Of a stretch of DNA of 64,000 bases, positions 1 to 9,809 are shown piece after piece (within the stretch, counting starts at the first letter, position 1; each line of letters opens with the position of its first letter). A model generated the notes under the pieces. It did not search any database. It was given only the letters and a program-made list of their open reading frames with translations, and was not told where the DNA came from. The stretch is from Rhineura floridana (lineage: Eukaryota; Chordata; Lepidosauria; Squamata; Rhineuridae): assembly GCF_030035675.1 (NCBI RefSeq), contig NC_084482.1, forward strand, positions 223,058,943 through 223,122,942, read 5' to 3'. Position numbers and translations under genes: made by a program.

Positions 1-90
1 TCTGAAAACTGGCCAGGCTCTTTCTTAAGGGCCTTCCAAAAAGTCCCCAGGGAGAGTCTGGAAGGAATAAATAAATAAATGCTCCCCCCC

Positions 91-300
91 CTCTAGAAAA
101 GACAATAATGCTGGGAAAAACAGCAGGGAGTAGAAGAAGAGGAAGGCCAGACAAGAGATGGATTGATTCCATAAAGGAAGCCACAGACCTGAACTTGCAA
201 GATCTGAGCAGGGCGGTTCACGACAGATGCTCTTGGAGATTGCTGATTCATAGGGTCGCCATGGGTCGTGGTCGACTTGAAGGCACATAACAGCAACAAC
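91..300 (+). mobile_element. BovB (RTE) LINE, 3'-terminal fragment
   Basis: The strand reads the last part of the BovB ORF: the LGKT..SRRRGRPDKRWIDSI stretch, then VHDRCSW and HRVAMGRGRLEGT. It ends at the BovB 3' terminus GGCACATAACAGCAACAAC. The copy is severely 5'-truncated, as is normal for LINE insertions. The same terminus recurs near 13700, 33337, 39545 and 61360. Bases 1-90 before it are not recognised apart from a short AATAAATAAAT run. Confidence 0.9.
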
Positions 301-754
301 CACCCCTTCTTTTGCACCCTAGAACTGGAGAAAAAAAATAAGATATTTAGGGAGTGGGAGGAATAGACAGTCGTTGGGGAGGGAAATCAACCGTGGGAGA
401 TACCTTGGCAAGCAAGAGCTCACAGTGGTGGAAAGAGGAGGGGTTGTGGAGATGCCTTTGAGTCTCCAGGCTCCAGTAGAGAAATGCCCCCTCCTCAGCT
501 GGACTTTTTTTTGGGGGGGGAGGGCCTACTCCAGAACTCCCCTTGAGAGTGTGTTGGAGGAGAGGATCAAAGCCCTAGAGGGGTGCATCTCAGCTTCTCT
601 TGCAGGATTGGCCCAGTGAAGGAGGGGTGCTCAGGGTCTCTGATGGTCTTGCCAGCCTGGCTCCTGACTGGTCCTCGCCACTTGCTTTGGGAACATTCAC
701 AAAGGCAGGGGATGTCCTAGTTCCACAGAGGGTCCAAAGTACTATAGCTGGGCA
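301..754. other. unassigned sequence
   Basis: No domain, repeat family or splice-flanked exon is recognised. Short open frames exist on the plus strand (374-619, 600-800) but have no recognisable protein character. Confidence 0.4.
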
Positions 755-870
755 ATATTATTTATTTATTTATTGCATTTGTATACCGCCCCATAGCTGA
801 AGCTCTCTGGGCGGTTTACAACAATTAAAAACTTTAAAAACAAATATACAAATTTAAAAACGCATTTTTA
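755..870 (-). mobile_element. L2-type LINE 3' tail
   Basis: A TTTATTTATTTATTG run is followed by the GTATACCGCCCCATAGC...CTCTGGGCGGTTTACAACAATTAAAAA signature. The same tail type closes the larger L2 copies near 25.4 kb and 41.1 kb. In the sense orientation this is the extreme 3' end, so the element lies on the minus strand and is truncated to about 110 bp. Confidence 0.75.
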
Positions 871-959
871 AAAAGCAATTTAAAAACATACTCGCAACAA
901 CCCTGTGAGGTGGGCCAGGATGAGAGGCTGTGTAATGCAGTGGTTAGTGTAGGTGAAGA

Positions 960-1080
960 TTTTTTTTTCCCCAGCCTGAGGGCCACATTCCATCAAGAGC
1001 AGACTTCCAGGGGGCATTTTTCAGTGTCAGATGGGGCCAGGGCTAAATGGGTGGTGCAACGAATGTGACTCTGTTTTAGC
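960..1080. repeat. MITE-like repeat fragment
   Basis: The segment containing AGGGCCACATTCC, an interior GACTTCCAGGGGGC and GGGTGGTGCAACGA has a second diverged copy at about 44615-44715 (AAGGGCCACATTCC...GGGTGGAGCAACGA). Two copies in one window indicate an interspersed repeat. The superfamily is not determined. Confidence 0.45.
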
Positions 1081-1084
1081 CACG

Positions 1085-1330
1085 CAGAAGCCAGAAGGTT
1101 CTTCTATATGCATACAGACAGGAGGAGGGTGCAGAGTGCTGCACTTAGACCGGGGAGATCCAGAATCGGATCCCCACACAGCTATGCAGTTACCTGGGTG
1201 ACTTTGGGCCAGTGGCTATTTCTTAGCCCAGCCCACCTCACTGGACTGTTGTGGGGAACTTTATGTGCCGCTCTTAAATTTTGGGCATCCTCTATGTGTG
1301 AGCTGGTACATCTGTGTATTTTTAAATTAG
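1085..1330 (+). mobile_element. tRNA-derived SINE
   Basis: A diverged tRNA-like head (GGAGATCCAGAATCGGATCCCCACACAGC, a B-box-like stretch) is followed by the conserved SINE body CTGGGTGACTTTGGGCCAGT and ...CCCACCTCACTGGACTGTTGTGGGGA. It is the plus-orientation counterpart of the minus-strand SINE at 1340-1500. Confidence 0.65.
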
Positions 1331-1339
1331 AAATCCTCA

Positions 1340-1500
1340 TTTGACCCCCACAACAACCCTGTGAGGTAGGCTACGCTGAGAGGCAGTGACTGGCCCAAGG
1401 TTACCTGTGAGCTTCATGGGTGAGTGGGGATTCAAACCCTGGTTTCCCAGGCCCTAGTTCAACACTCTAAACCTCTACACCACGCTGACTCTCTGTCCAA
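1340..1500 (-). mobile_element. tRNA-derived SINE, inverted
   Basis: Reads ACAACCCTGTGAGGTAGG, GAGAGGCAGTGACTGGCCCA, GGGGATTCAAACCCTGG and CTCTAAACCTCTACACCACG. This is the reverse complement of a tRNA-derived head plus body. The same body occurs at 4115-4345, 46778-47010 and 48625-48809. A further plus-strand SINE scrap (GGTTCAAATCCCTGC) follows at about 1505-1560. Confidence 0.75.
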
Positions 1501-1794
1501 AGGGACCCAGGTTCAAATCCCTGCTCAAGAGTGAAATTCGGTTGGTGACCTTGGCCCAGTGACACTGTTGCTGTCGAGACAAAGGGGACAGGCGTTAAAA
1601 TGTAGTTCCTTCTGTGAGATTAGAGGAAGCTCTTGGCGGAAATATAAAAATATTATAAAATGTATGGATAGAAATAAAATAAGTAAATAAACTTCTTATC
1701 TCAGTTGCCTGAAGTACAACCCCATAAGGTTGGTAAGGATGCTGTTAAGCATTCCATCATAGACACCCCCTGATCATCTTGGACTTGGAGCAGC

Positions 1795-1915
1795 GTTGTG
1801 TAACCTGGGGCCCTCCAGGCACAGTTGGACTGCAATTCCAATCAGCCCCAGGCAGCCTAGCCAATGGTCAGGGATGATGGTAGTCCACAGACCATGCAAG
1901 TGGATGAATGTGTTG
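1795..1915. mobile_element. hAT-type MITE remnant
   Basis: The run CCTCCAGGCACAGTTGGACTGCAATTCCAATCAGCCCC...GGTCAGGGATGATGGTAGTCC has the palindrome-like layout (TGGACTGCAATTCC against ATGGTAGTCCA) of small MITEs common in reptile genomes. One arm is incomplete. Assignment to hAT is by resemblance only. Confidence 0.45.
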
Positions 1916-2099
1916 GCAAGTCATTCAAACTTTTTATTGTCCAGTCGGCTGAACCACCCTAAGCGCAGCTCGAAGCTTTTTTGCATCTCCAGGGTGCTCC
2001 AAGATGCAACCAGTGACCTCATCCACTCCCACCTTGACAAAGCCAATTTGCTGCCAACTCTCAGGGACACGATATTCGATGGATATGCACCAGTGTGAA

Positions 2100-2394
2100 G
2101 TTTTTAATTCTGTGCTTAAGACCTGACGAAAAGGGCCCAATAGCAAAGCCTGAAATGGTTCACAAATTGGAGGAAAAGCTCTGGGGCTGGCAGGAAGGAA
2201 AGGCTTTGCAGAAGCAGGAGCAGAGATGAGAGGGGAGGGGGTCTGAGATGGCCAGATGGGCTGGGGGTGGAGAAAAGCTTTGAGAAAAGTCTGGAAGAAA
2301 GGGGACAGGTTTCAAGCCTAACATTACGTCCTTTTATAGGTCAAATATCCAGGAGGAAGGGAAATCGCAGAGGAAAGTGGTGAGCCAGTCGTTC
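2100..2394. other. unassigned sequence
   Basis: No repeat or exon is recognised. A short L2-like minus-strand tail (TTCATTTATTTAGAGCTTTACCTCCCC...) follows at about 2395-2470. Confidence 0.35.
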
Positions 2395-2499
2395 ATTTAT
2401 TTAGAGCTTTACCTCCCCACAAAAGCTTCAGGCCACTTACAATACTTAAACCCCTAAAATCCAAATGTGTATAAAGGCACTTGAGATCTGCTGCCTACT

Positions 2500-2612
2500 T
2501 TTAAGTTCCTTGTGGCAACACCTGTGAGAGTCCCAGATGTGACCTCCTACTCGCTGCTTTCTATTTCCTAGCCAGTTCCTGATCCACAAAAGGACCTCTC
2601 CTCTTACTCAGG
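2500..2612 (-). mobile_element. CR1 LINE fragment (old)
   Basis: CCTAGCCAGTTCCTGATCCACAAAAGGACCTCTCCTCTTACTCAGGATATC aligns by eye with the CR1 segment near 7520-7570 (TTAACCAATTTCTTATCCACAAGAGGACCTCTCC). It is a short, diverged minus-strand piece of the reverse-transcriptase region. Confidence 0.55.
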
Positions 2613-2941
2613 ATATCAATGAAAGCCCCCTCCCCTCCATCCGTTCATCAGAGCCTGTGGCTGAAAAGCAAACGGGGGGGGGAGTCCCAAGCAGCCTGGA
2701 AAAGGAGGTGGGGGTGGAGGGTGGAAGAACAGAGAGAAAAATTACCTGTAGGCTGAGGAACGGATTGATCTGGGGCAGGGAAAAGGACAGAAAGAGTCAG
2801 GATCAATTATCCCCCCCAGCAGTCCCTTGGGAAGATCTCCAGGACTTTAGCATGTGAACAGGAGGGGAGCCTAGGGCCAAGCCCAGTTCTCCCCACGTTC
2901 AGGACCCCCCACCAACCCTCCCCCGGCACTGCCCTCATCAC

Positions 2942-3993
2942 CTTTCTTGTTCTTCAGGGAGAGGGTGAGTCCAGTTACCACAAAGACCAGCCGCAGCACC
3001 AGCCCCACAATCCCCGTCCACATCTTGCTCTTGGTGGAGTCCGACTGAGGCTCTGAAGAAACAAAATCAAAGAAAAAGCTTTGAGTGAGAAAAGGCAGGC
3101 CCGGGATTGGACCCCGAGGGGAGCATCCTCATCCCCCATGGAGGCCTTGGCCCTGGAATGCCCCCTTTCGAAAGAGTCTGCCTCCACTCCAGGAGATTGG
3201 GGAGATGGATCAGGGCTGTCATACCCCACTGCACGGTGACGGGCCCCCCAAAGCTGGCGTGCTCCACTTGGCAGGCGTAGATGTCTCCATGTTCCGGCTG
3301 CGCCTCCAGCATCACCTGGATCTGGAAGGTCCAGTCCCCATGCTTCCCGTTCCTGAACCACTTGATCTTGATCTTCACGAGGGGAAGCCAGCCACGTTAC
3401 AAATCAGCAAAGTGTTGGAAGTGGGGCAAGAGCAACTCCTGTTTTGTTCTTTTGTTTATGTTCCAGAGGGAAGATAGAGCTAGGGTCCTCCAGATGGATA
3501 GGCTTGTTTACCTTTTACCTGTGATGCTCTGACTGACTTCCTTCTGTTGCTAGACTGTGACGCCTTTAGGGAAGCTTACCTGCCCTCCTCCTTCTGCCCT
3601 TTCCACTCCTTTCCTTCTCCGACTGTCCGGGAGAAAGGAGACATCCCTTTGTCTCTGCTAACTCCTACACCTTGGTGTTATGCCTCCAACTTAGCTAGTT
3701 AGTTAGAACTAGGTTTGCCTTTTCTATCTACTATGTATTTCTCTAAATAAAGTAGCTTTTCTTATTTTACTTAAGTCTCCAGGTCTCAGTGATGCTGATG
3801 CAGGGTAAAAGCCTGCTTTCTTAGGCAAACACACGCACACGCTGGCACACTCCCATTTCAACATCTGCTGTTACTCTGCTTGCTGTGGTGCTGCTTTAAA
3901 ATAAATTAAGCACACACAAATACAGCGCAATACAAAGTGTTGTGTGATGGCGGGGGTCATCCCCTGGCCGTGATCTTTACCTTGGGCTAGACT
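2942..3993 (-). pseudogene. MHC class II beta chain pseudogene (exons 3-4)
   Basis: Two exons are visible on the minus strand. Exon 4 (3052-2942, 111 bp) encodes the connecting peptide and membrane segment: PQSDSTKSKMWTGIV, then a hydrophobic GLVLRLVFVVTGLTLSL run, then KNKK, with an AG acceptor and a GT donor. Exon 3 (3993-3225) is the Ig-like beta-2 domain: PKVKIT, LLICNVAGF with the first cysteine, IKIKWFRNG, GDWTFQIQVMLE, then GDIYACQVEHASF with the second cysteine. The donor leaves one base, and exon 4 adds AG to make Glu, which is the normal class II beta split codon. Exon 3 is dead. It has a stop at its second codon and a second stop before PPPSHN, a frame change after CNVAGFP, and about 15 residues missing between RNG and GDWTF. 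It is also split by a solo LTR (3413-3932). No exon 1, exon 2 or short cytoplasmic exon was found. In life the product would pair with class II alpha and present peptides on antigen-presenting cells. Confidence 0.88.
3413..3932 (+). mobile_element. solo LTR, Ty1/copia-type fossil
   Basis: About 520 bp starting TGTTGGAAGTGGGGC. Diverged copies of the same sequence lie at 5987-6355 plus about 8810-9051, and at both ends of the copia fossil at 49936-53790. That last occurrence is the reason for the copia assignment. The 5-bp repeat CAAAG flanks it (3408-3412 and 3933-3937). MHC exon 3 reads on across the two flanks, so both ends are well placed. It probably arose by recombination between the LTRs of a former full copy. 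Age: older than the element at 33.9 kb, judging by divergence from its relatives. Confidence 0.8.
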
Positions 3994-4114
3994 GGTGGAG
4001 GGAGGGAGAGAGAAGATTTGGGAGGGGGCTCACCACATTAAGGTGTGCATCCGAAGAGGAGGTTGGTTTGTATACTGTTGTGAAAAGTAAATACAATTTC
4101 ACAAGCAATACCTT

Positions 4115-4345
4115 ACAGAAATGGAAATGGAAATGGACTGCCTTCAAGTCGATTCCGACTTATGTTGACCCTATGAATAGGGTTTTCATGGTAAGTGGTA
4201 TTCAGAGAGAGTTTCCCATTGCCTCTGAGGCTGAGAGGCAGTGACTGGCCCAAGGTCACCCAGTGAGCTTCATGGCTGTGTGGGGATTCGAACCCTGGTC
4301 TCCCAGGTCATAGTCCAACACCTTAACCACTACACCTGTTCCCTA
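4115..4345 (-). mobile_element. tRNA SINE with BovB-like tail
   Basis: On the minus strand it runs from a tRNA-like head (the complement of GGGATTCGAACCCTGGTCTCC, with a good B box) through GGTGACCTTGGGCCAGTCAC to a tail reading GTCAACATAAGTCGGAATCG and GACTTGAAGGCAGTCC. The tail resembles the BovB 3' end (GCCATAAGTCGTAATCGACT), so it was probably mobilised by BovB. This is the layout of the Sauria/Squam-type SINEs of squamates. Other copies lie at 46778-47010 and 48625-48809. Confidence 0.85.
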
Positions 4346-4361
4346 CAGCAGTCCAGAAATT

Positions 4362-4413
4362 AAATGTTGTTATGTGCCTTCAAGTGGATTTTGACTTATG
4401 GCGACCCTATGAA
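4362..4413 (-). mobile_element. BovB LINE 3' terminus
   Basis: TGTTGTTATGTGCCTTCAAG...GGCGACCCTATGAATCAG is the reverse complement of the last ~50 bp of BovB, including the GGCACATAACAACA end. It is almost entirely 5'-truncated. Confidence 0.85.
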
Positions 4414-4935
4414 TCAGTTCTCTTGGTGGCCCAGAAAGTCCTAAACAGGTTGGGACCTGGTTGCCCGAAGGGGTCCTTTTTCCTATATAACCAGTTCTCC
4501 ATCTGGGGACAAATTGGGGCAGGGCCTTTTCTGGTGTTGCACCTACCTGGTGGAAACATCCAACCACACACCCAAAGTAAAGATGAGGTTTTGATGCCTC
4601 CTGGAAAGGTGTTTGTTCACTCTCAGGCCATTGATGCATTGAGCAGCCCATTGAGAGACTGTCCAGTTGCTATGATCAATGCTGCATTTATTGACTTTTA
4701 ATGGGCTGTTGTGCTGCCTTGGCATTTTGAATGAAGGGTGGCATAAAATTGTTTTAAATAAGTAACCAACCAAAGGTGGGAAGACATTATAGGTATGACA
4801 GAAAGTAACATTTATACAGATAGAGAAGTTGTATAGAAATGGGCAGATTTAGGGATCCCCTCCCCCTTTCTTCCCCAGTACTGATAAATGTGGCACTCTT
4901 TTGAGTCCTAACTTTTCGGGAAGAAAACAGTTTAA
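4414..4935. other. unassigned sequence with an L2-like tail
   Basis: No exon is recognised. About 4700-4775 resembles a plus-strand L2-type 3' tail (GCTGTTGTGCTGCC...GGGTGGCATAAAATTGTTTTAAATAAGTAA). Confidence 0.35.
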
Positions 4936-5640
4936 AGACTCAGGGAGGCTAAAAAGCATTTTTATTGGTACAACTCAGAAGAAATAAGGCTGTGAAATCT
5001 GCTGCTAGTTTGAAGTAGGCAGAGGGTGGTTAGTGGTTGCCATAAAATAGCTGGATATATACAGAGCAATTAACAAATTACCAGCTTGGGGGGGGGAGGT
5101 CTGTCTCTGGAAATTGGGCTCATCTTCAGGGTCTGGGGGGAGGAATGCAGAATCCTTCCCCCCACAATAATCTAGAAAGTGGGAGCTACAGACTTGCAAC
5201 ATTTGTCCAGGAGTGGGTGGCCAAACATGGACTTTGGATCCGAAGGGGAGGGAAGCAGCAAGCCAGAAAGAGGGCTGACCCACAAGCGTCTCCTGGCCCT
5301 CCTCAGACTGAACAGCCCCCCCAACTCACCCCTTGGCACCACCGTGGGGCTGAAACACTTTCAGAGGGGTGGGGTATCTAAAGGAGGAGGTTCCTAAGAG
5401 GGAAAAGCACTTTCAATTGTTTTGGCCAACTACCTTTTGGATGAGTAGGAAGAGCACGGGTCTAATTTGCAACAGAGAAAACTGTTTATTTTGTCCAGAA
5501 AGGAAAGAGCTTTCATGATGGTGCTTGTTGAAATTAAGCAAGTAAACTGAGTAAAGGTTTCTGACCAGCCTTTTGGATTAGCAGGGCGCCCCCTGGAGGT
5601 GGGAGTGATGTTTGTTTTGTGCAAATGTGTCGCTCTTAGG
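4936..5640 (-). other. possible 3' untranslated sequences, unassigned
   Basis: Two minus-strand AATAAA hexamers are seen: CCAATAAAAATGC at about 4955-4967, and AAAATAAACAG at about 5481-5491. They could mark transcript ends of a minus-strand gene, but no coding sequence could be tied to them. The open frame at 5005-5283 (minus) has no recognisable domain. Chance occurrence is possible. Confidence 0.2.
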
Positions 5641-6053
5641 CCAGGTCTGCTGCCCGCCGATGGCGGAAAGCCGAGTCTCTCAGCAGAGAGAGATGCAACT
5701 GCAGCTCAGGGGCAGAGTCTCTGCTTGGCTTGAAGAAGGATCAGTCCAGCTCAATCAATGCCCAGCAGTTCCACAAAGAGCAAGAAAGGCTCCCTCTCTG
5801 AAACCCCAGAGAGATGCTGCTGGTCAGTGCAGACATTATAGTAAAGGCAACCTTGAACTAGGCTGACCACAAGGCGATTTCCTTGTAACGCTGGGGAGCT
5901 GCTGGCAGCCTTATCAGTCCACAAGAACAGCCGAGACTTTTGCAGCCCTTTAAAGTGAACTTTTTGCAGTCCAAGGGCCGCTTTCCTGTTGGAAGTGGGG
6001 CAAGAGCAACTCCTGGTTTGGTCTTTTGCTTGTGCTCCAGAAGGGAGATAGAG

Positions 6054-6169
6054 CAGAGCTTGGAAAAGTTACTTTTTTGAACTATAACTCCCATCAACCC
6101 AATCCAGTGGCCATGCTGGCTGGGGCTGATGGGAGTTGTAGTTCAAAAAAGTAACTTTTCCAAGCTCTG
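6054..6169. mobile_element. hAT-type palindromic MITE (116 bp)
   Basis: The ends are CAGAGCTTGGAAAAGTTACT and the exact inverse AGTAACTTTTCCAAGCTCTG, and most of the length is an inverted repeat (GAACTATAACTCCCATCA against TGATGGGAGTTGTAGTTC). It is flanked by the perfect 8-bp duplication AGATAGAG (6046-6053 and 6170-6177). An 8-bp duplication with CAG...CTG ends is the hAT mark. It encodes nothing and needs a transposase in trans. Confidence 0.9.
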
Positions 6170-6355
6170 AGATAGAGTAAGGGTCCTCCAGCTGGCTAGG
6201 CATGGCTACCTTTACCTGTGCTGTTCTCCGTCGAACTTCCTTCCGTCACAGCCTGATATGCTCCGGGAAGCTTATCTGCCCCTCCTCCTTCCTTCCCTTT
6301 CTTCTCTTCTTCGACTGTCCGAGAGAGACCTTTGCCTCTGCTCTCTCCCTCCTAA

Positions 6356-8800
6356 GAACATAAGAAGAGCCTGCTGGATCAGGCCAGTGGCCCATCTAGT
6401 CCAGCATCCTGTTCTCACAGTGGCCAACCAGGTGCCTGGGGGAAGCCCGCGAGCAGGACCCGAGTGCAAGAACACTCTCCCCTGCTGAGGCTTCCGGCAA
6501 CTGGTTTTCAGAAGCATGCTGCCTCTGACTAGGGTGGCAGAGCACAGCCATCATGGCTAGTAGCCATTGATAGCCCTGTCCTCCATGAATTTGTCCAATC
6601 TTCTTATAAAGCCGTCCAAGCTGGTGGCCATTACTGCATCTTGTGGGAGCAAATTCCATAGTTTAACTATGCGCTGAGTAAAGAAGTACTTCCTTTTGTC
6701 TGTCCTGAATCTTCCAACATTCAGCTTCTTTGAATGTCCACGAGTTCTAGTATTATGAGAGAGGGAGAAGAACTTTTGTCTATCCACTTTCTCAATGCCA
6801 TGCATAATTTTATACACTTCTATCATGTCTCCTCTGACCCGCCTTTTCTCTAAACTAAAAAGCCCCAAATGCTGCAACCTTTCCTCGTAAGGGAGTCGCT
6901 CCATCCCCTTGATCATTCTGGTTGCCCTCTTCTGAACCTTTTCCAACTCTAGAATATCCTTTTGGAGATGAGGCGACCAGAACTGTACACAGTATTCCAA
7001 ATGCGGCCGCACCATAGATTTATACAACGGCATTATGATATCGGCTGTTTTATTTTCAATACCTTTCCTAATTATCGCTAGCATGGAATTTGCCTTTTTC
7101 ACAGCTGCCGCACACTGGGTCGACATTTTCATCGTGCTGTCCACTACAACCCCGAGGTCTCTCTCCTGGTCGGTCACCGCCAGTTCAGACCCCATGAGCG
7201 TATATGTGAAATTCAGATTTTTTGCTCCAATATGCATAATTTTACACTTGTTTATATTGAATTGCATTTGCCATTTTTCTGCCCATTCACTCAGTTTGGA
7301 GAGGTCTTTTTGGAGCTCTTCACAATCCCTTTTTGTTTTAACAACCCTGAACAATTTAGTGTCATCAGCAAACTTGGCCACTTCACTGCTCACTCCTAAT
7401 TCTAGGTCATTAATGAACAAGTTGAAAAGTACAGGTCCCAATACCGATCCTTGAGGGACTCCACTTTCTACAGCCCTCTATTGGGAGAACTGTCCGTTTA
7501 TTCCTACTCTCTGCTTTCTGCTTCTTAACCAATTTCTTATCCACAAGAGGACCTCTCCTCTTATTCCATGACTGCTAAGCTTCCTCAGAATTCTTTGGTG
7601 AGGTACCTTGTCAAACGCTTTTTGAAAGTCTAAGTACACTATGTCCACTGGATCAACTCTATCTATATGCTTGTTGACACTCTCAAAGAATTCTAATAGG
7701 TTACTGAGACAGGACTTTCCCTTGCAGAAGCCATGCTGGCTCTGCTTCAGCAAGGCTTGTTCTTCTATGTGCTTAGTTAATCTAGCTTTAATCATACTTT
7801 CTACCAGTTTTCCAGGGACAGAAGTTAAGCTAACTGGCCTGTAATTTCCGGGATCCCCTCTGGATCCCTTTTTGAAGATTGGCGTTACATTGGCCACTTT
7901 CCAGTCCTCAGGCACGGAGGAGGACCCAAGGGACAAGTTACATATTTTAGTTAGCAGATCAGCAATTTCACCTTTGAGTACTTTGAGAACTCTCGGGTGG
8001 ATGCCATCCGGGCCCGGTGATTTGTCAGTTTTTATATTGTCCATTAAGCTTAGAACTTCCTCTCTCGTTACCACTATTTGTCTCAGTTCCTCAGAATCCC
8101 TTCCTGCAAATGTTAGTTCAGGTTCAGGGATCTGCCCTATATCTTCCACTGTGAAGACAGATGCAAAGAATTCATTTAGCTTCTCTGCAATCGCCTTATC
8201 GTTCTTTAGTACACCTTTGACTCCCTTATCATCCAAGGATCCAATCGTCTCCCTAGATGGTCTCCTGCTTTGAATGTATTTATAGAATTTTTTGTTGTTG
8301 GTTTTTATGTTCTTAGCAATGTGCTCCTCAAATTCTTTTTTAGCATCCCTTATTGTCTTCTTGCATTTTTTTGCCAGAGTTTGTGTTCTTTTTTATTTTC
8401 TTCATTTGGACAAGACTTCCATTTTTTGAAGGAAGACTTTTTGCCTCTAAGAGCTTCCTTGACTTTGCTCGTTAACCATGCTGGCATCTTCTTGGCCCTG
8501 GCGGTACCTTTTCTGATCTGCGGTATGCACTCCAGTTGAGCTTCTAATATAGTGTTTTTAAACAACTTCCAAGCATTTTTGAGTGATGTGACCCTCTGGA
8601 CTTTGTTTTTCAGCTTTCTTTTTACCAATCCCCTCATTTTTGTGAAGTTTCCTCTTTTGAAGTCAAATGTGACCGTGTTGGATTTTCTTGGCAATTGGCC
8701 GGTTACATGTATGTTAAATTTAATAGCACTGTGGTCACTGCTCCCAATCGGTTCAACAACACTTACATCTCGCACCAGGTCCCGGTTCCCACTGAGCCAC
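6356..8800 (-). mobile_element. CR1-clade LINE, 5'-truncated (~2.4 kb)
   Basis: The minus strand encodes the CR1 ORF2 C-terminal two thirds. An endonuclease-RT linker (8775-8350) includes KKMPAWLTSKVKEALRGKK. RT frames follow at 8236-7478 ([44 protein letters not shown]) and 7441-6557 (FADDTKLFRVV, the RT active-site motif, and [13 protein letters not shown]). The 3' end at 6356 carries the CATAAGAACAT-type terminal repeat. The frames are interrupted between blocks, so it is not autonomous. Same subfamily as 19164-21748, 9810-10172, 39672-40044 and 54786-55845. Confidence 0.93.
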
Positions 8801-9051
8801 GAGGGTGACTCCCAAGCCTGGGCATTGCGCCTCCAATTTAGTTACTTAGAACTAGGTATGCCTTTCCTATCTACTATGTATTTCTATAAATGAAGTAGCT
8901 TTTCTTATTTTACCAAGTCTCAAGTCTCAGTGATCTCAATGCAGGGTAAAAGCCTACCTCTAATGTAAATACACACACACGCCGACACACAAAAGCATTT
9001 CAGACCACTGTTGAACTCTGCTTTATTATTTAAATACAAATTTACACAACA

Positions 9052-9384
9052 AGCCTCAGCTTTATCTGTTGAACTTCCCACCACATGCGTCTGGGAGCAC
9101 GGGGCGAAGTGGGGGCTTCAGCCAGTCTTTCATCTTCCCCCTCCAATGGAAGGGGATTCAGGCAAAGGAGGTAAAGGAGCGCCCAACTGAGAGGCTTCTG
9201 ATGAAACAGGCTGAGCTCCACCTGGGGGGTCTGAAGTTGGGGAGCTGTGGTGTCAAAGGCAGAGCTGAGGCTCTCTCTAAGCTGGACCTGCTACTTGGAC
9301 CTTCCCTGGGTGATTCGTCCCAGTCCAAGTCCTCATCCCCTGACTCACCCCCACCCATCCACTTCCGCCTGGTGGGGCTCACGA
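9052..9384. other. unassigned sequence
   Basis: Moderately GC-rich and open in short frames on both strands, but no domain, repeat or splice context is recognised. Confidence 0.3.
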
Positions 9385-9780
9385 CAGTGAAGTGGCTGCA
9401 AAAAAAGGCAAATGCTGTTTTAAGCTGCATGAACAGAATCACGGTTTCCAAATCGCATGAAGTACAGTTCCCCTCTATTAGGCACTAGTTAGGCCTCATC
9501 TTGAGTACTGCCTCCACCTCTGGACACCACACTTGAAGGAGCATCCAGAGAAACTGGAACAGGTTCAGAGGAGGGTGACGAGGATGATCAGGGGACTGGA
9601 AACAAAGACCTATGAGGAGAAAGAACTCGGCATGTTTAGCCTTAGAAGAGGAGACTGAGGGAACATAGGAGAGCACTCTTCAAGTACTCGAAAGGTTGCC
9701 ACACAGAGGAGGGCCAAGATCTCTTCTCAATCGTCAGGTTTGCAGGGCACCCAGAGGGTTTATGGGGCCCAGAGCATGCA
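9385..9780 (+). mobile_element. CR1 LINE fragment (ATTCTATG-tail lineage)
   Basis: The strand follows the C-terminal CR1 ORF2 of the 17.8 kb and 28.0 kb copies: a GTGGCTGCAAAAAAAGGCAAATG block, the CTAGTTAGGCCTCATCTTGA block, then the GAGGAGGGTGACGAGGATGA and GCATGTTTAGCCTTAGAAGA blocks. It is diverged and lacks the 3' terminus. Confidence 0.8.
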
Positions 9781-9809
9781 TGATGTTGAGGACTCTTCTG
9801 CTCCCCCTC

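Larger units (their letters stand above)
5987..9051 (+). mobile_element. copia-type LTR fossil with nested MITE and CR1
   Basis: The left part (5987-6355) starts TGTTGGAAGTGGGGC and follows the solo LTR at 3413, including GGGTCCTCCAG and the CTTCCTTC and CTGTCCG blocks. The right part (about 8810-9051) resumes with GCCTCCAATTTAG, TATCTACTATGTATTTCT and GCAGGGTAAAAGCC, and ends ACACAACA. A hAT MITE (6054-6169) and a CR1 LINE (6356-8800) lie inside. It is broken up by these insertions and clearly older than both. Confidence 0.7.

Noticed and set aside
374-800. Short plus-strand frames in unique sequence
   Set aside because: No domain, codon character or splice context; compatible with chance.
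2975-3361. 128-residue frame overlapping the MHC exons in another phase
   Set aside because: It runs through the intron and disagrees with the class II beta reading.
4372-4701. 109-residue plus-strand frame
   Set aside because: Its first part is antisense BovB 3' end; the rest has no features.
5895-9060. The LTR fossil at 5987-9051 as one intact element of 3 kb
   Set aside because: The interior is a later CR1 and a MITE; only LTR-like sequence belongs to the fossil, and no matching flanking duplication was found.
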